Positions 9,065-16,861 of a DNA stretch of 45,517 nt are shown one piece after another (position 1 is the stretch's first letter; every line of letters starts with the position of its first letter). The notes beneath the pieces were generated by a model that was not told where the DNA came from, did not search any database, and saw only the letters and a program-made list of their open reading frames with translations. The translations under genes were made by a program, and so were the position numbers. Origin of the DNA: JAFGPJ01 sp964439135 (GTDB lineage Bacteria > Planctomycetota > Phycisphaerae > Sedimentisphaerales > Anaerobacaceae); assembly GCA_964439135.1 (NCBI GenBank), contig CAYTNN010000006.1, forward strand, positions 1 through 45,517. Direction: 5' to 3'.

Positions 9065-10342
9065 TCAATCAGTATCTTTCGGCTCCTGAATTTCTATCGG
9101 CGGTTCCAGCAGCTTTTTCAACCGCTCATCTTTTGCCCGTTCATAGACAATTTCACCGGCAATCATGACCTAGTCGACCCAGCTTTGGGCATCCAGCGGG
9201 TCGCCGGTCAGGAAAATAAGGGTTGCTTCTTTCCCTGTTTCGATACTTCCGAGACGGTTATCGACACCGATGAACTGCGCGGGATAAAGCGTGATGGATT
9301 TCAAGGCCTCTTCTCGCTTCATTCCATACTTGACCGCGGTTGCCGCCTGGTACCAGAGGTAGCGTCTGCCATACTGCGAAGTATCGGTTTGGAAAGCGAA
9401 CTTCACGCCGGCCTTGTGAAAAATCATCGGGATAACTTTCATTTCCTCTTCATTCGTCTGCTCGTTGGTTTCCCAGACGATAAGCTCTGAATCCAAAATG
9501 ACAGGGAGCTTGCTTTGGGCGATCAGGCCGGCGGCTTTATAGCAATCCGGGCCCAATACCAACACGGTATTCAGCTCAGTTGTTTTCTGAATCTCAATTG
9601 CTTTTGGCACATCGGCGGCCCGGTCGCAATAGATAAATGCCGTGAGCTTTTTGTTCAAAAGATCTACCATTGACTGTTTGGTCACGTCAATTTCTTCGTC
9701 GAAAGGCTTTTTCTCATCTTTGGCATCCGCCTTTCGCTGCTCGTATTCTTCAAGGTAATCTTTCAGGTCGGACACGTATCTTCTGAATCGCTGCATGTGC
9801 CCCACACGGCTGGTGTTTCGGCTCGGTTGCAATGAGATTTTCAAGCCCGTGTAACGTTTAATAATCATCGCTTCGACGGTTCGGCCGTAAGGTTTGACGA
9901 TGGTTCCCGTACCGCCAAGCAGCGTATTGTTGCCGGGCAGAACCAGCATTGCCACAACTCCGTCACGCAGCGAATCTTCAAAGAAGGTGCTGATCGGATC
10001 GATTGAATCGAAAGTCGAAATATAAGGCACTTCCGGCATGTTCTCATTGGCCCGGTACAGGCCGTCCGATGTGTGTGCCATCACGAAGCCGGGCATGACT
10101 ACCTTGTCCTTCGCTTCGATAACAAAGGCATCCCAGGGAATCTCAACATCGGTCCCAACCGCCTTGATCGTTCCGTCTTCGATTAAAATCACGCCGTTTT
10201 TAATCTCCTTGCCGGCAATGGTAATAATTCGGCCTGCTTCGACGGCAAGCTTCTTACGAACCGGTGATGCATACGCTATCGTACTGATGTCAAATGCAAT
10301 GAAAAACATCAAAACAAATGTTATATGAGACCTGGATTTCAT
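9065..10342 (-). pseudogene. Exported amidohydrolase paralog A5 interrupted by in-frame TAG
   Basis: The reading frame from 10342 gives 390 residues and stops at a TAG (9170-9172) right after DAQSWVD. In the same frame the sequence continues with VMIAGEIVYERAK and 21 more residues to a TGA at 9065-9067. That continuation is the conserved C-terminal signature of the family (compare VDKVMIEGKIV in A2, VEKVIVNGRVVFE in A4). Aligned paralogs have Lys at the stop position, so one AAG-to-TAG change explains it. TAG ends other genes here (e.g. 37732, 42369), so genome-wide recoding is not suggested. The protein has an export signal (about 8-26). HxH has decayed to HTS (90-92), while a likely metal Asp (D320 in QTDTS) remains. 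Start supported by GGAGAG. It may still be translated as a protein 35 residues short. Confidence 0.85.
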
Positions 10343-10362
10343 GACGTCTCTCCTGAAGTCTG

Positions 10363-11565
10363 CTAATAGACAGTCTTACCGTTTAGAATGACTTTTTCTA
10401 CACGTGTTGTCACATTCAGTGGATCGCCGCTGAGAACGACAATGTCGGCATCCTTTCCTTTTTCGAGACTCCCCACCCGATCGGCAACGCCGAGAATTTC
10501 GGCCGGAGTGATTGTGATGGCTTTCAGCGCTTCGTCGCGGTCCATTCCGTGCCGAACTGCAAAGGTCGCCGCCGTTAAGATATCGATTGCCCCGGCTTGC
10601 CCACCCGACGACAGGGCTACTTTGACGCCGGCTTCGGCCAGGATGCCGGCATTGTTCCAGTTAATTCTTCTGCCCTCGCGGTACTGGCCCATATTCCCCG
10701 GATAGTAGTAGAAAGGTCCCAGCACGACGGGGATTTTCCTTTCGGCCAACTGCCCGGCGACCTTGTAGCCCTCGGTGCATTCCTGAAGAATCAACTTCAA
10801 ACCATATTCATCAGCGACCTTCAGGGCGGCACGAATCACGATCGCACGGCGGGCGTTAACGTGAATGGGAATCTCATCCTTCAACGCCGCCGACAGGATG
10901 GCAAGGTTCGGGTCTTCGGTTTGTCCGGAATCCGCCTGCTGAGCATCGAAGAAACTCTTGCGGAGCATCCAGATTATCGCCATCCGGGTCCCCGGCCGTC
11001 GATAATAGAAGTTGGCCGCTGGTTCCCGCCGAGGGATGCGATTGCCCTGGGTCGAATCCAAATCCATGACAATCCTGAGTGCCGCCTCGTCCTTGACGAT
11101 CATTTGTTGCGGAATTTTGCCGGCCGGCTTAACGACAACACCCAGTCCGCCAATAACATTCTGCCGGCCCGGAGAGACAAACAATGTTGTCACCCCCGTC
11201 TGAACGATGCGCTTCAGAGCCTTGCTCTGAGGATCCAGCGCATCTGAAATTCGGAGTGTCGGAGTTATCTCGCTGGACTGCTCGTTCAGGTCTCCGCGAA
11301 CCGGGGCAACGGCGCTGGCATCTACAAGCCCGGGCATTACAACGCTCTTGCCGGCATCAATAACGACGGCGTCTTCTGGAATCTCAATTCCTGTACCGAT
11401 CTCCGCAATATTTCCGTCTTCGATCAGGATAACACCATCGGTAATCGGCTCGCTCGATATCGTCAGGATCTTGCCGGCTTTGACCGCCGTGACCTCCGCC
11501 ATGCCGGGAGCGACAAACACCGACACAAGCAGTAAAAAAGTCAGTAAAATGATGTAGATTCTCAT
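10363..11565 (-). CDS. Exported amidohydrolase paralog A6 (mostly ligand-free)
   Basis: The 400-residue protein has a signal peptide ending near APGMA (19-23). It shows VVMPGLVDA at 75-83, GVTTLFVSPGRQN, and the C-terminal ITPAEILGVADRVGSLEKGKDADIVVLSGDPL with the chain ending VILNGKTVY. The HxH site reads SAV (84-86). One downstream His survives (PIHVNAR), but the next expected His has become Cys in LQECTEGYK, and the Asp segment is LSSGGQAG. It is predicted to be non-catalytic. The gene overlaps A7 by 4 bp (ATGA) and lies 20 bp upstream of A5. Of the copies it looks most like the first half of A4. Confidence 0.9.
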   Translation of the reverse strand: MRIYIILLTFLLLVSVFVAPGMAEVTAVKAGKILTISSEPITDGVILIEDGNIAEIGTGIEIPEDAVVIDAGKSVVMPGLVDASAVAPVRGDLNEQSSEITPTLRISDALDPQSKALKRIVQTGVTTLFVSPGRQNVIGGLGVVVKPAGKIPQQMIVKDEAALRIVMDLDSTQGNRIPRREPAANFYYRRPGTRMAIIWMLRKSFFDAQQADSGQTEDPNLAILSAALKDEIPIHVNARRAIVIRAALKVADEYGLKLILQECTEGYKVAGQLAERKIPVVLGPFYYYPGNMGQYREGRRINWNNAGILAEAGVKVALSSGGQAGAIDILTAATFAVRHGMDRDEALKAITITPAEILGVADRVGSLEKGKDADIVVLSGDPLNVTTRVEKVILNGKTVY

Positions 11566-12734
11566 TCTCCCTGCCTTTGATATACAATATTGCCATTGAT
11601 CAGGATCATCTCAACGCTGGATGTCAGTTGGAGCGGGTCACCGTTGAGAACGACCAAGTCGGCGTCTTTGCCTTCGGAGATGCTTCCGAGACGGTCCGCA
11701 ACGCCGAGGATTTCCGCGGCATTAATAGTCAGGCTTTTTAACGCCGTCTCCTTATCGAGTCCGTACTTCGCAGCGAGGATTGCCGATGTCCTCAGATCGC
11801 ATAAATCGGTCTTCGGGGTCAGCGATGCGAAGGCGAGCTTAACGCCGCTTTTGGCTATAGCTCCGGCACGTCTCAGGTCCTTATCCTTACTGGAAAGAAG
11901 CAGCGGAGGATATATAACGGGCAGATTCCGCTTAGCAATCATATCCGCAATTTCGTCGCCCTGCCCTGCCGCAACGAGAACCGCGTTCAATTTGTATTCA
12001 TCAACGATTGCCATAGCCGAAGCAATCTCATCGACGGTGTGCGCCCAAATATAAGCCGGCAGGTTTGCGTCGACTACGCGTTTGAGGACTTCACGTCGTG
12101 GATTGAATCCGCCATCCTTATCCGCCTTCGCCTGGTCCAGTTCCTCTTTGATCAACGCCACCAGTCCGGTCCGTGACGTCGGCTCGCGGTCGAACATCAG
12201 GGCCTGATTCATCAACGAGAACTCAACGCCGGCCGTGCGTTTCAGCACCCAGTCGTTCGCCTTGCTTGTATCCAGCTTCACTAAGGCGGGCTGACCACCG
12301 ACGGGATTCCTATAGCCCGGCGCCAACAGAATGGTTGTCACTCCGGAGCGAAGGGCTTTCCTGACGTCGTCCGCCTGCGGATTGAAGGCATCGAGAATCT
12401 GCATGTCGGCGGCGACGGCCGCGACAGTCTCATCCATCTCGGCGAGAATATCCAGCGACAAACCGATATGGCAATGAGCGTCGATCATACCCGGCATCAC
12501 ATTCTTGTCCGACATGTCCAGGACTTTGGCACCCTCCGGGATATCTATATTTTCGCCGACGGCTTGTATCTTGCCGTTATCGACGATGATAACGCCGTTC
12601 GTGATGACGCTGTCCGTTAACGTCCAGATTTTGCCCGCCCGTATCGCGAGGACATGCGATTCGCCGCCGGAACTCGCCAGGCAAAAGCAACTGCTCAGCA
12701 TAACCAGAAAGCTCAGAAATCTTATCTTTTTCAC
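11562..12734 (-). CDS. Exported amidohydrolase paralog A7 (HxH kept)
   Basis: This 390-residue protein starts with GTG overlapping the A8 stop (GTGA), with AAAGGAAAG about 7 bases upstream. The leader MKKIRFLSFLVMLSSCFC could be a signal peptide or a lipoprotein signal (LSSC at 13-16), which is ambiguous. VMPGMIDAHCHIG carries an intact HxH (H87, H89), and a further His is kept in WAHTVDE, but the third His region is VAAGQGDE and the Asp region is ASLTPKTD, so the metal site looks incomplete. The C-terminus has the usual INAAEILGVADRLGSISEGKDADLVVLNGDPL. It is the first full-length gene of the operon. Confidence 0.9.
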   Translation of the reverse strand: MKKIRFLSFLVMLSSCFCLASSGGESHVLAIRAGKIWTLTDSVITNGVIIVDNGKIQAVGENIDIPEGAKVLDMSDKNVMPGMIDAHCHIGLSLDILAEMDETVAAVAADMQILDAFNPQADDVRKALRSGVTTILLAPGYRNPVGGQPALVKLDTSKANDWVLKRTAGVEFSLMNQALMFDREPTSRTGLVALIKEELDQAKADKDGGFNPRREVLKRVVDANLPAYIWAHTVDEIASAMAIVDEYKLNAVLVAAGQGDEIADMIAKRNLPVIYPPLLLSSKDKDLRRAGAIAKSGVKLAFASLTPKTDLCDLRTSAILAAKYGLDKETALKSLTINAAEILGVADRLGSISEGKDADLVVLNGDPLQLTSSVEMILINGNIVYQRQGE

Positions 12735-12973
12735 TGCTGGTCTTTCCTTTCAAAAACAGTTTTGCCTTCTATCAAAACCATTTCGACATGGCTGAGCGTA
12801 TCCAACGGATGGCCGCTCAGGATAACGATGTCGGCGTCTTTGCCCGCTTTCAGGCTGCCGATTCGGTCCGCCACACCGAGAATCTCGGCGGGGGTCAATG
12901 TCACGGCCCGCAGCGCCAAATCTTTGTCCATGCCGTTCCGAGAGCGTTTTAGATAGGAAAAAGCAAGTCTCAT
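12731..12973 (-). pseudogene. C-terminal amidohydrolase fragment A8
   Basis: Only the last part of an amidohydrolase survives: NGMDKDLALRAVTLTPAEILG, VADRIGSLKAGKDADIVILSG and VEMVLIEGKTVFE. The barrel and N-terminal region are absent upstream, where a different sequence and a divergent gene (13194) are found. The frame is open back to 13006, but the ATG at 12971-12973 has a good GAGGAG five bases ahead, giving an 80-residue product. Its stop overlaps the GTG start of A7, so it may now serve as a translated leader. It looks like the truncated leftover of a ninth domain copy. Confidence 0.75.
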
Positions 12974-13193
12974 ATCTCCTCGTTTCTCCCTGTTTTCGGA
13001 GAGCAATTTTTTTTTCTTTTAGCAGGGCGGAAATTTTATGAACTTCCGCTCTCAAACGCCGTACACAATGGCGCAAACGGCAAATATAAATATTGCGAGC
13101 TGGAAAGAGCAATTTTGCCTGAATCATATCGAAAACGGCATTAGTTGCTCTCCAAAGCTCTGCTTGTACTTGACTCTTGGAAAGGAGTTTGTT

Positions 13194-13361
13194 ATGTGGG
13201 ACGATGATCCCGATATTATGGATGCATTCGAAGAAGAATATGATTACGAGTGCGAATCCGACGATGGTTTGGACGATTTGGCGTTCGATTCCGTCATAGC
13301 AGCGGATGTTGATGACGGAGCGCTCGATAACGATGGCGATTTCTTCGACGACGACGATTAA
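13194..13361 (+). CDS. Small very acidic protein of unknown function
   Basis: ATG at 13194 is preceded by AAAGGAG (13181-13187) at good spacing and opens a 55-residue protein that is about half Asp and Glu, beginning MWDDDPDIMDAFEEEYDY and ending in a run of Asp. It contains one Cys and no membrane segment. The longer upstream extension to 13038 has no ribosome site and is not preferred. It is divergent from the amidohydrolase operon, sharing a short upstream region (about 12974-13193) that may hold promoters for both. I do not recognise the family. The acidic nature fits a DNA mimic, a metal or cation binder, or a low-complexity protein; nothing in the sequence chooses among these. Confidence 0.6.
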   Translation: MWDDDPDIMDAFEEEYDYECESDDGLDDLAFDSVIAADVDDGALDNDGDFFDDDD

Positions 13362-13609
13362 TTTCACACAATAACGATACTTGCCACCCCGATAAACCGA
13401 CCTTGACAAGCCAAAACGTCTGTTTTTTGCATATTTTCCGGGCAAAATGCCGCCGCACCGCGTCTGACCGAATAACGGAATAACCGGCCACGCGAGCAAA
13501 TGTAGGTTCCCATCCGGCAAAATAACCGGCCCTGCCCCTGCAACTTGCAAGCTCCGCCGCCGAATCCCAAAGACCTGGTGCCGGCTTAGCGTGCGCCAAT
13601 GCCAAGCGA

Positions 13610-13888
13610 TTGGCTTTGATTGGCTTTGAATTGGCTTTGTTTTCACGCCGCCTCCAATCGTCTAAATTCCCATAAGCCATTGCTATAACTCACATTGTGC
13701 AAATTCCAACTCCAGCAAATTGGGTTTGTTTTTTCAACCCCCAGCGCAGGTCTGGGGGCTAACACGGATTGGCTTTGTTTGGCTTTGAATTGGCTTTGTT
13801 TTTTCGCCGTCTCAAAGCATGAAATTATTCATAATCACCTTTCATATAAGACTTTGCGCCAATTTAGCCCTGCCGCAAATTGGCTTTG
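13610..13888 (-). repeat. CAAAGCCAA arrays in reverse orientation
   Basis: TTGGCTTTG occurs at 13610-13618, 13620-13628 and 13631-13639, at 13769-13777, 13779-13787 and 13790-13798, and at 13880-13888. Within each triplet the unit starts are 10 and 11 bp apart. Several are followed by a T-run (TTTTTTC). These are reverse complements of the units at 2-298, so the block between the two sets (about 0.4-13.4 kb) is flanked by inverted arrays. Confidence 0.85.
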
Positions 13889-14301
13889 TTTTTTCAACTT
13901 AGCCACGAATTTACCCTAAAAAACACCGGATTTACTCTCATTTTTGCCTTTTTTCTCTATATTTTTCAATTTTACATTCTAAATTCTCAATTCTTTCAAC
14001 CAAGCACCAGTGGTGCGGGCTAAAATTCGTATTGCGTTCTGCTTGATTGGACCTATCATTTATCATTTATCATTAATCAATAATCAATAATCATTCAGTT
14101 TAGTATTATACGAAGCCCCAACAAAAAGGGCGGGCATATTCCAGGAAAATCTCCGTGAGACGGCGTTCTTATATCTACCACGGGGAATGCAGAGAACACA
14201 GAAAAGGAATCACATAACAATCATTTTAACCGCAGATGAACGCAGATTAACGCTGATTATCAATAATTATTTACAATTCGACGGATTTCAAGAATTCGTA
14301 G

Positions 14302-14319
14302 GGTGGGGCTTGCCCCACC
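14302..14319. repeat. REP palindrome upstream of transposase
   Basis: GGTGGGGC, a TT loop and GCCCCACC form a perfect 8-bp hairpin, preceded by GTAG. The same element appears twice downstream of the transposase gene. Confidence 0.85.
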
Positions 14320-14345
14320 ATAACCGCCTCGATAATATATAAGCT

Positions 14346-14900
14346 ATGCCGAATTACATACGCGCCAAATTTGAGGGAGGTTATTATTTCTTCACGGTCG
14401 TTACATACCAACGCGCCGAATTATTCCGTACGGAACTTGCTCGCCGTATATTAAGAGAAGCCATCGAAAAAACACGATCACGACGACCGTTCGAGACCAT
14501 TGCGTTTTGTCTCTTATTCGAACATTTGCATTGTATATGGAAACTTCCCGAAGATGATGCGGATTTTTCAAAACGATGGTCTTCGATAAAAGGTCAATTC
14601 AGCAAAGCATATTTGAATTTGAGCGGACAACGCAGAGAAGTTTCATCATCACGTGCACGTAAAGGAGAAGTATGCACTTGGCAGCGTCGATTTTGGGAAC
14701 ATCAAATACGTGATGAAAACGACCTCCAACGCCATATCGATTACATCCATTATAATCCGGTCAAACACGGTTTGGTTCAAGACGTCGACGATTGGCCATT
14801 CTCAACGTATCACAAATATGCAAAAGAGGGATTCTACGGCCGAGTCAATGATGATTTCAAAAACGTATCGAATATCAGCACGGAACGATTCGGAGAATAA
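14346..14900 (+). CDS. REP-associated tyrosine transposase (RAYT, Y1/HUH family)
   Basis: The 184-residue protein matches the RAYT branch of IS200-like Y1 transposases: an N-terminal GGYYFFTVVTYQR strand, the HUH motif as H60-L-H62 in EHLHCIWKLPEDDADF, and the C-terminal YIHYNPVKHGLV (133-144) that carries the conserved catalytic tyrosine. These single-strand nucleases recognise and mobilise REP hairpins. Here REP palindromes lie 26 bp upstream and about 45 bp downstream of the gene, as expected for an active or recently active element. Length and motifs are intact. No inverted-repeat ends of a classical IS are present. Confidence 0.92.
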   Translation: MPNYIRAKFEGGYYFFTVVTYQRAELFRTELARRILREAIEKTRSRRPFETIAFCLLFEHLHCIWKLPEDDADFSKRWSSIKGQFSKAYLNLSGQRREVSSSRARKGEVCTWQRRFWEHQIRDENDLQRHIDYIHYNPVKHGLVQDVDDWPFSTYHKYAKEGFYGRVNDDFKNVSNISTERFGE

Positions 14901-14944
14901 GAACGGTGTATCGCGTTCGGCTTATTTAGATTTCGTAGAACTCG

Positions 14945-15012
14945 TAGGGTGGGGCTTGCCCCACCGCAATTGCCTCAATAGAATAAGAATGGTGGGGCAA
15001 GCCCCACCCTAC
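14945..15012. repeat. Pair of inverted REP palindromes (BIME-like)
   Basis: GTAGGGTGGGGCTTGCCCC at 14945-14963 and its reverse complement at 14991-15012 stand head to head, each a perfect GGTGGGGC/GCCCCACC hairpin (14948-14965 and 14991-15008). Together with the copy at 14302-14319 they flank the transposase gene. Confidence 0.85.
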
Positions 15013-15070
15013 AAGGATTTTTCTCTATCTGCGTCCATCAGCGTTCATCTGCAGTTTCATGTCTACAAAA

Positions 15071-15556
15071 TCAAAACAGTCGCCACCAACCTCGCCCGTA
15101 TCTGACCTCTACCTCGACCCAGCCGTCCTTGTCCGCTATTGTATAATCATTTGAATTTGGAAGCTTTATGCACTGGCGATTTTTATAGATGTAAATCCAT
15201 ATCGGCCCACGAGGGAATATGCCTTTTAGATAGTATACACGGAACGAGGACATGATATCAGAAAAGTTTTTGTCAACAACGGTATCGTCAACAATGGTAC
15301 TGCCAACAAAACCGGCGGGAATTAACTCAGCATCTGCTTTAAGACAAATGTCATTAAAGTCGGCTTCAAATGAATAGTAGTAGCATTCCCCTATTTTCAC
15401 ATCTTTGCAGGAAGTCGGATTGCGGACGCCTAAAAAACGATACGATGGTACAAATGAATCACGTGACAGAAGTCCCAGCAAAATTAGAAGGACGGCTGAT
15501 ACGATGATGATTACCAGAGATATCGTTATGTAAAATTTCTTCATAACTGATCTCAT
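15071..15556 (-). CDS. Small membrane-anchored protein, unknown family
   Basis: This frame encodes 161 residues; the start at the fifth codon (ATG 15544, MKKFYITISL) is also plausible and gives a more typical signal anchor. One hydrophobic segment (about residues 9-28, VIIIVSAVLLILLGLL) is followed by a mainly polar extracytoplasmic region containing three or four Cys and aromatic-rich strands, ending RYGRGWWRLF. I do not recognise the domain. It lies between the transposase and the defence pair, in AT-rich sequence. A second copy of its first codons lies upstream at about 15650-15710. Confidence 0.6.
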   Translation of the reverse strand: MRSVMKKFYITISLVIIIVSAVLLILLGLLSRDSFVPSYRFLGVRNPTSCKDVKIGECYYYSFEADFNDICLKADAELIPAGFVGSTIVDDTVVDKNFSDIMSSFRVYYLKGIFPRGPIWIYIYKNRQCIKLPNSNDYTIADKDGWVEVEVRYGRGWWRLF

Positions 15557-15609
15557 TTCAATTTATCAATCTTTGGTGCGATCCATCACACCCTACCTGC
15601 TTAGAAAAA

Positions 15610-15715
15610 TAGTCAATAGTAAATCGTAAGCTTGTGCCCGCGAAGGCGGGTATAATAAATGCCAGAGATATCTTAATGACAAACTTCTTCATAACTAAGT
15701 TCATTCTAATTTATT
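15610..15715 (-). pseudogene. Fragment duplicating the 5' end of the neighbouring gene
   Basis: On the minus strand, ATG at 15693 opens MKKFVIKISLAFIIP, closely matching MKKFYITISLVIII of the gene at 15071-15556. The untranslated bases upstream also match (AATTTATTA/AATTTATCA and ATAACT). Homology stops where a REP-like GCCCGCGAAGGCGGG sequence begins (about 15637-15651). It is best read as a duplicated gene start broken by a repeat. Confidence 0.6.
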
Positions 15716-15766
15716 AAGGACAATAAATCATTCAGCATGGGTTAAATTTGCCTATCCTAACAAACT

Positions 15767-16861
15767 TTAACCTTCTGCTTCGGGCAACCACTCAGTACAA
15801 TTGACATTACATACTCCATCATACAGGAATGCAACACTATGCCTTGCCCTTGTTACTGCTACATAGAACTTCTCCAAAGACCCCTTGACATTATCCAAAT
15901 TGCCACTTTTTAGATACTTCTTTATCGGGCCGTGTGGCATAATTAAAACCCTATCAAAAGTCATACCTTTAGCATACCCGAAATTCAGCACAAGATAACC
16001 ATAAGTCTCCTTAGTACTTCTGCTATACCGAAGAATAGTAGGTGAGAAACGTTTAACGTACTCGTGTATGTTGCGCTTGGACACCACGAAAATCCCATCG
16101 TGCTCTGTAGCAATACTGTTAAGGGATTTCGTATTCTCCAAATCAGGCCACAGCTTGTCAGCAAAATCGCAAACTTTCTGGTTGCACCTGTAGCTTATAG
16201 CATGATTCTCAATCTTGCAGAGATTATTTGCTTCCCATTTATGGATCAAATTGAGAATTCCAATTCCGCGGTATTGCTTATTTTTTAGAGCGTTGTTCGT
16301 ATTGTAGGTACATTGCCTAGGATCACCCACCATCACCAGATGAATTCCTGCTTTCAGAAAGACTTCCGACAAATCAAGGTCATACCCAGACAAGTCTTGG
16401 AATTCATCGACGAAAACCTCATCATATATATCAGCCAGCCTCTTAGTCACAAGGCCTTTTGAGTTTTTCTCGCAATCGATAACAAAACGAGAAATCTTAT
16501 CGGAGTATATCTCGTCGCCTTCCCAAAAATAGTAACGTTCGGTATCTGAATGAGGAATGCCTTGTACTGAACGTTTATTGGTAAAGAAAATCGTTCTAAC
16601 TCTTCTCTTGTCATAAACTGACCGTTGATACGGCCTTGTACACTCGCGGAGTAGAAATGAAAACCATGTCACCACATCCACGCCTTTGGGGATTCCTCCA
16701 TGCTTTTCATAGAACTTCTTTTTGATCTCATTAATATTGTTATTCGTATACGTGAGTATTGCGATTTTTCTGTCTGATTTCGATAACGCTTCATCCACCA
16801 AGAACGTTGTCTTTCCAGAGCCAGCAGAAGCTATGATTAGTCTGTTACTATTTGATTGCAT
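15767..16861 (-). CDS. gajB: Compact UvrD-like SF1 helicase, GajB-like
   Basis: From ATG 16861 the protein has 364 residues with the SF1A helicase motifs in order: ASAGSGKTT (11-19, Walker A), TYTNNN (38-42), VDEFQD (151-156, motif II), VGDPRQ (178-183, motif III), SYRCN (223-227), YAKGMTFDRV (296-305) and VAVTRAR (334-340, motif VI). The frame is open further upstream to 16975, but that part lies inside the nuclease gene; ATG 16861 overlaps the nuclease stop by 14 bp and starts right before Walker A. The pairing OLD nuclease plus UvrD-like protein is that of Gabija/class 2 OLD systems. It is shorter than typical GajB (around 490 aa), so accessory 1B/2B subdomains appear reduced. AT-rich relative to the flanks. 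Confidence 0.82.
   Translation of the reverse strand: MQSNSNRLIIASAGSGKTTFLVDEALSKSDRKIAILTYTNNNINEIKKKFYEKHGGIPKGVDVVTWFSFLLRECTRPYQRSVYDKRRVRTIFFTNKRSVQGIPHSDTERYYFWEGDEIYSDKISRFVIDCEKNSKGLVTKRLADIYDEVFVDEFQDLSGYDLDLSEVFLKAGIHLVMVGDPRQCTYNTNNALKNKQYRGIGILNLIHKWEANNLCKIENHAISYRCNQKVCDFADKLWPDLENTKSLNSIATEHDGIFVVSKRNIHEYVKRFSPTILRYSRSTKETYGYLVLNFGYAKGMTFDRVLIMPHGPIKKYLKSGNLDNVKGSLEKFYVAVTRARHSVAFLYDGVCNVNCTEWLPEAEG

Larger units (their letters stand above)
13362..14345. other. Repeat-filled intergenic region, no gene seen
   Basis: The stretch holds three groups of TTGGCTTTG repeats (13610-13888), an AT-rich tract with ATTTATC and ATCAATA iterations at about 14050-14095, and fragments resembling dispersed planctomycete intergenic repeats (CACGGGGAATGCAGAGAACA near 14178, GCAGATTAACGCTGA near 14240). 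A REP palindrome at 14302-14319 precedes the transposase. Open frames here, including a 298-codon minus-strand frame running from 13646 to 12750, are repeat-derived or shadows. Confidence 0.65.

Noticed and set aside
9065..10342. Genome-wide reassignment of TAG as a sense codon
   Set aside because: TAG ends other genes in the window at sensible positions (37732, 42369, 10363), so a local mutation or readthrough is more likely.
12750..13646. 298-codon minus-strand frame
   Set aside because: It begins in the TTGGCTTTG repeats (KTKPIQSQSKPI) and runs antisense to the acidic gene and out of frame with the amidohydrolase fragment.
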